The notes beneath the pieces are model-generated. The model was not told where the DNA came from and searched no databases. It saw only the letters and a program-made list of their open reading frames with translations. A stretch of DNA of 64,000 bases, from positions 1-64,000 of the forward strand of contig JAZKJL010000006.1 of assembly GCA_040384325.1 (NCBI GenBank), read 5' to 3'. The position numbers and the translations under genes are program-made. Positions 61,201 through 64,000 of this stretch are shown here, in pieces. Origin of the DNA: JACMLX01 sp040384325. GTDB taxonomy: Bacteria; Gemmatimonadota; Gemmatimonadetes; Gemmatimonadales; Gemmatimonadaceae. Within the stretch, counting starts at the first letter, position 1; the number at the start of each line of letters is the position of its first letter.

Positions 61201-61465
61201 CGTGAGTTCGCTCTGGGTCCAGGATGCGAGCAACATCAGCATTCGCAACATCACCGTGCGTTACCGCATCCCGGCCGGCTTTGCCAGGTTGCGCGACGCC
61301 AGCGTCTATCTCGCCGCACAGAACGTGGCAGTCTTCTCCAAGTATCCGATGAATCCCGAAGTCACCAACTACAACCGCCAGGTCGGTGCGCTGACGCCGG
61401 GTTACGACGCGGTGGCATATCCCATCGCCCGCACGTTCACCGTTGGCACACAGTTCGGATACTGA
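58298..61465 (+). CDS. SusC/RagA-type TonB-linked outer membrane receptor
   Basis: A 1055-residue transporter for oligosaccharides or other bound nutrients. It has a signal ending GNAQA, a carboxypeptidase-like domain (ITGTVSAVGGRPLVSAQVTIAGT, about 45-125), the plug motifs VGYGTQSTKNVTGSV, VDGFPLP and GSRAANGVVVITTKSG, and a long barrel ending VGTQFGY with a terminal aromatic. It is the first gene of the SusC-SusD unit, with 7 bp before the SusD gene. The upstream palindrome suggests control by the SorC-type regulator. Confidence 0.95.
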   Translation: MTLLNCFRRSAVCLLVASIAVGMPVEGNAQASGTVPRAPGAAQVITGTVSAVGGRPLVSAQVTIAGTRFGALTNEAGRYVINGVPTGAHVVRAVSLGHLPQSRTVTVAAGERLTVDFALEVTATQLAQVVSVGYGTQSTKNVTGSVANVDVDRLRTQAVAGIDKALAGQVAGVQVLQSNGTPGGGPQIQIRGVGAIGAGSAPLFVVDGFPLPSGGAELRNPLNEIAPGDIESISVLKDASSAAIYGSRAANGVVVITTKSGRNQAPQVRFDYSQGIQQVQSRFLPNVMNAREYATFQKERYEDNVRYNLGREPVAADVPVEYQNPAQYGEGTDWLRQSVRTAPVTNLNFSVSGGSSAISGYLSGGYMREEGTVRGTDFTRYSLRANISANPGKTLRVGLSLAPTFSLRNLAVTGGGGRAENGSPAQAALASPLLTPRNDDGTWRAMIQSPGMLLMPNPLMYLDQYKNDFRNLRGLGTTFIEWRPVASLTLKSQANADYSQQQQSNYRPSTLGVQFSAPPRVPLGNYIETNYVNWLTEHTATFDKSLGSHHIQAVGGFSAQANRAIGASFVGTNYANDDIPTLNAATLITGGTDRQKWGLLSYLGRMSYDFGGGKYLLSAAVRRDGSSRFAPGNRWGLFPSASAGWRISDESFMKGVSWISDMKFRFAYGQTGNNDIGNYSYVGQLGISDYVLNNGLASGRTLNTLGNPALGWEKTQEANAGVDVSMFNDRVTLTADAYNSVTKDLLLNVEIPQSAGFGTVLRNTGRVRNRGLELGVRTINVLRNSFEWSTDFNVAVNRNMVLALGANNAPIRSGTSGEQSPTHITQVGRPVGMFYGYVFQGLYKDAADVAGSAKFAGAMPGNVKMKDVNGDGNITAISDFEEIGNPYPKATFGFNNNLRFRSFDLSVITTAQLGGERLQGFFQDLHNIDGVFNVGRDIANRWRSEAQPGDGRTPTTAGVSRGRVLYRDVSSLWVQDASNISIRNITVRYRIPAGFARLRDASVYLAAQNVAVFSKYPMNPEVTNYNRQVGALTPGYDAVAYPIARTFTVGTQFGY

Positions 61466-61472
61466 GGCGACC

Positions 61473-63011
61473 ATGCGCACCTTGAATCGTGTCGTGACGC
61501 GCACCGTCGCGCGGCTGGCGCTCGTCGCGGGCGTCAGCGGCCTCGCGTCGTGCAGCAGCATCCTCGAAGTCGAGCCGGAGGCCTTCTCCGGAACGACCAA
61601 CTACTACCAGTCGCCGGAGCAGTTCGATCGCGCGCTGATCGGCGGCTACTCCAACCTGCAGGTACTGTACGGCGCCGGCGCCAACGGCCCGATGTGGTTG
61701 CTGGCCGAGATGCGCTCCGACAACACCACCTACCAGCAGAACCAGTCTGACCGTGGACTGGTGCAGAACGAGACAGTGGACGATTTCATGACCACGCAGG
61801 ACAACACGGGCATCGTGGTCCTCTGGAACAACTCGTACACCGCCATCCTGCAGAGCAACGTGATCCTCGACCGGATCGAGGCTGCCACCTTCACCGACCA
61901 GGCTGCGAAGGATCGCGTGATCGCCGAGGCGAAGTGGCTCCGCGCGCTCCACTACTTCAACCTAGTGCGGGCGTTCGGCGACGTGCCGCTCCGGCTGACC
62001 GAGACACAGTCGTACGACGGTGCCTTCACCAAGGTGCGCACCCCAGCCGACTCGATCTACAAGGTCATCATCGCCGACCTGGTCGCAGCAATCCCGAAGC
62101 TCCCCACGCGTGCCGCACTTCCGATCGCGCAGGCCGGCCGGGCCACGCAGGGCGCGGCGGCAATGCTCCTTGCGGACATCTACATGACGCGCAAGGAGTG
62201 GCAGAACGCTGCCGCGACGCTCCAGACAGTCCTCGGCATGGGCTACACCCTGAGCCCGAACTTCGATCGCCTGTTCGATCCCACCTTCAAGAACGGCTCG
62301 GAGTCGATCTACGAGGTGCAGTACGCCGAGGGCGTCGTCAACGAGTCCAGCGCCTTCCTGTTCCGCTTCATCCCGCTGACGTCCGGTCGCAACCTCACCT
62401 TCGGCACGGTGGACAACGCGAACATCGGCGGCTGGAACATCCCGACCAAGGACATGCTCCGCGCCTTCGAGCCGAATGACACACGGAAGAACGCATCGAT
62501 CGGCTACTGGGTCAGCGCGTTGAACCGCCCGGAGACGGATGTGGCCATCGGTGACACGGTGCCGTACATCAAGAAGACGTATCATGCGTACTCGATCGTC
62601 GGGCGCACGAACGACAACATGATGCTGTACCGCTACGGCGAGACGTTGCTCAACTACGCCGAGACGCTGAACGAGCTGGGTCGCACGTCGGAAGCGTATT
62701 CCTTCATCAACCAGGTTCGGGTCCGTGCCGGCTTGCCCGCACTCACCGCCGGGCTTTCACAGGCGGACTTCCGCGAGGCCGTGTACCGGGAGCAGCGCGT
62801 CGAGCTCGCATTCGAGAACAAGCGCTGGTTCCAGCTGGTGCGAACCGGTCGTGCGGTCGACGTGATGCGTGCACACGGCATCGACCTGAAATCCTACGCC
62901 CTCGGTCGTCGCCCATCGATTGCGTACAACGTCACCGCGCAGATGCTGCTCTATCCATTGCCGGTGCGCGAGATCACGATCAACGGGTTCGCGCAGAATC
63001 CCGGCTACTGA
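61473..63011 (+). CDS. SusD/RagB-type nutrient-binding lipoprotein
   Basis: A 512-residue outer-membrane lipoprotein. The signal ends LASC (ASCSSILEVEP). SusD repeats are visible in FDRALIGGYSNLQ, RDVIAEAKWLRALHYFNLVRAFGDVPL (TPR-like), NAAATLQTVLGMGYTL and the C-terminal LLNYAETLNELG and FREAVYREQRVELAFENKRWFQLVRTG. It binds the substrate as lid of the SusC transporter. Only 7 bp separate it from SusC. Confidence 0.95.
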   Translation: MRTLNRVVTRTVARLALVAGVSGLASCSSILEVEPEAFSGTTNYYQSPEQFDRALIGGYSNLQVLYGAGANGPMWLLAEMRSDNTTYQQNQSDRGLVQNETVDDFMTTQDNTGIVVLWNNSYTAILQSNVILDRIEAATFTDQAAKDRVIAEAKWLRALHYFNLVRAFGDVPLRLTETQSYDGAFTKVRTPADSIYKVIIADLVAAIPKLPTRAALPIAQAGRATQGAAAMLLADIYMTRKEWQNAAATLQTVLGMGYTLSPNFDRLFDPTFKNGSESIYEVQYAEGVVNESSAFLFRFIPLTSGRNLTFGTVDNANIGGWNIPTKDMLRAFEPNDTRKNASIGYWVSALNRPETDVAIGDTVPYIKKTYHAYSIVGRTNDNMMLYRYGETLLNYAETLNELGRTSEAYSFINQVRVRAGLPALTAGLSQADFREAVYREQRVELAFENKRWFQLVRTGRAVDVMRAHGIDLKSYALGRRPSIAYNVTAQMLLYPLPVREITINGFAQNPGY

Positions 63012-63032
63012 TCCGTGGCTGGGGCGGCGGTG

Positions 63033-63440
63033 TCAGGGAACGCCATCCGCGTACGTCGTGACCACGATGGTCCCGATGGCGTGTTTCCCCCCCCATCGCT
63101 GCGCTGCCGTCACAGGATCGACAAATTGAATCGAGACGACGTTGTCGGTGCGCATGGTGCGGAGGGTTTCGACGCCGCCCATGCGCATGTCGTCCACCAG
63201 CACCTGGACTTCGGTCGAGCGACCGATGAGTGAATTGGGGCCGCGCGAGCGCAACCAGCGTCCGCGCAACGCCTGCACGACATCGAAGAGGGAGCCGTAG
63301 CGTGTCTGCTCCATTTCGGCGCGCGTGATCACGCTGAGACGACCCGCGGTCGGTCGCATCACGTCGGGATTGTGACTCGCGCAGCTGGTCACACTCATGC
63401 AGAGGCCGAGCGCGGCGAAGGTGCGAACGACGGTGCGCAT
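63033..63440 (-). CDS. Small TonB-plug-like lipoprotein
   Basis: A 135-residue protein starting MRTVVRTFAALGLCMSVTSC behind GGAGCC; the lipobox is VTSC. The mature part has ITRAEMEQTRYGSLFDVVQALRGRWL, then EVQVLVDDMRMGGVETLRTMRTDNV and IGTIVVTTY. This is the core of a receptor plug (variable-strand motif, VDD.R.GG, I.VxT) without any barrel. Such stand-alone plugs are found in Gemmatimonadota-type genomes; function is unknown. It opposes the rhamnosidase-like gene. Confidence 0.8.
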   Translation of the reverse strand: MRTVVRTFAALGLCMSVTSCASHNPDVMRPTAGRLSVITRAEMEQTRYGSLFDVVQALRGRWLRSRGPNSLIGRSTEVQVLVDDMRMGGVETLRTMRTDNVVSIQFVDPVTAAQRWGGKHAIGTIVVTTYADGVP

Positions 63441-63590
63441 GGGTGGCTCCTTGGTGTTGCGGTTGGTACCACGGCGAGGCGTGCCCGCAGCGACGCATCG
63501 TCGGATCTTCGAACTATAGCGCGCCCTGGCTGGGCGATCCACGTCGCCAGCCGAGCTTGGTACATCCTTGACGGTCATGGAGAGTCGGAA

Positions 63591-64000
63591 ATGAAGGGTC
63601 CAATCACCGTGGTCCGTCAGGCGTTCATCCCGGTGGCACTGGTGTGTGCAGCGCTCATGCCGTCGTCTTCAGTCGGTGGCCAGCCCGGACCGCAGCGCGT
63701 CTTCGCCGGCGCGGCGGCCGCGAGCTGGATCGCTCCCCCCGGACTGCGAGGCGACACCGCAATCGTGTTCCACGCGAGACGGTCGTTCGAGTTGGCGGCC
63801 CCGCCGCAGCACTTCGTCGTGCACGTGTCGGCGGACAACCTCTACCGCCTCTACGTGAACGGCGAGCAGGTGGCGACGGGGCCGCAGCGCTCGGACCTCA
63901 TGCACTGGCGGTACGAGACGGTCGACATCGGCCCGAAGCTCAAGGCGGGGCGCAACGTCGTCGCGGCGGTCGTGTGGAACTGGGGTGCCTCGCGTCCTGT
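63591..64000 (+). CDS. Alpha-L-rhamnosidase-like enzyme (3' partial)
   Basis: The first 136 residues of a larger protein cut by the right edge. A signal peptide (about 1-28) is followed by a jelly-roll domain typical of alpha-L-rhamnosidase N-termini: SWIAPPGLRG, FHARRSFELAAPPQHFVVHVSADN-type strand, YRLYVNGEQVATGPQRS, WRYETVDIGPKLKAGRNVVAAVVWNWG. GGAGA precedes the ATG. Next to a SusC-SusD pair, it suggests the locus uses rhamnose-bearing glycans. The catalytic domain is outside the window. Confidence 0.75.
   Translation, partial: MKGPITVVRQAFIPVALVCAALMPSSSVGGQPGPQRVFAGAAAASWIAPPGLRGDTAIVFHARRSFELAAPPQHFVVHVSADNLYRLYVNGEQVATGPQRSDLMHWRYETVDIGPKLKAGRNVVAAVVWNWGASRP

Overview
This 64 kb window is high-GC, densely coded bacterial chromosome. 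The gene content fits a Gemmatimonadota member or a close relative: Ser/Thr kinases fused to TolB-like and TPR modules, a sigma factor of the kinase-associated ECF type translationally coupled to such a kinase, SusC/SusD pairs, a TonB receptor with a carboxypeptidase-like domain, many Tat and lipoprotein signals, and GTG starts. This placement is inference from family content. I see no rRNA, tRNA, CRISPR array, transposase, integrase or phage gene.

Layout. 1-6.9 kb: a hybrid histidine kinase with seven near-identical HAMP units (cut by the left edge), a second hybrid kinase and a lipoprotein, closely packed. 6.9-10 kb: small lipoproteins, two short hydrophilic proteins and a DUF1499 protein. 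10.1-14.3 kb: a Ser/Thr kinase coupled to an ECF sigma factor, convergent with another kinase. 14.5-24.5 kb: an exported peptide-processing run (gamma-glutamyltransferase, Tat-exported TldD-like protein, TldE-like partner, PCYCGC protein, DUF2911 protein, S9 peptidase lipoprotein), then a TetR-cupin pair with a clear operator. 24.5-32.5 kb: TonB receptor, amidohydrolase, anchored metallo-beta-lactamase-fold hydrolase, a third kinase and a basic DUF6321 protein. 32.8-36.8 kb: aldo/keto reductase plus a secreted sugar-hydrolase-like protein, and a LytS/LytTR pair. 36.8-45.1 kb: assorted secreted and stress proteins, an ArsR-SRPBCC-DinB operon and msrA.

45.1-52.2 kb is the most unusual part. Accessory genes (SnoaL-like, AraC-SDR-aldo/keto reductase, DUF808) are separated by five same-orientation repeats. 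When read on the minus strand, four of them resemble the C-terminal end of the tRNA epoxyqueuosine reductase QueG (CPWN cluster motif and the following RNA-type helix). All five stop at the same boundary, marked by a short dyad CGGT-N3-ACCG. No complete queG is present here. I interpret them as relics of repeated recombination at a queG-derived site.

52.2-64 kb is a carbohydrate-use locus. A minus-strand operon encodes a membrane-bound-dehydrogenase/HEAT protein, a Tat-exported TIM-barrel protein and a cytochrome c. A SorC-type sugar-sensing regulator comes next, then a plus-strand SusC-SusD pair, a small plug-like lipoprotein on the minus strand, and the start of an alpha-L-rhamnosidase-like enzyme. 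The palindrome TGCACG-WW-CGTGCA lies upstream of both the dehydrogenase operon and susC, so one regulator probably controls both arms.
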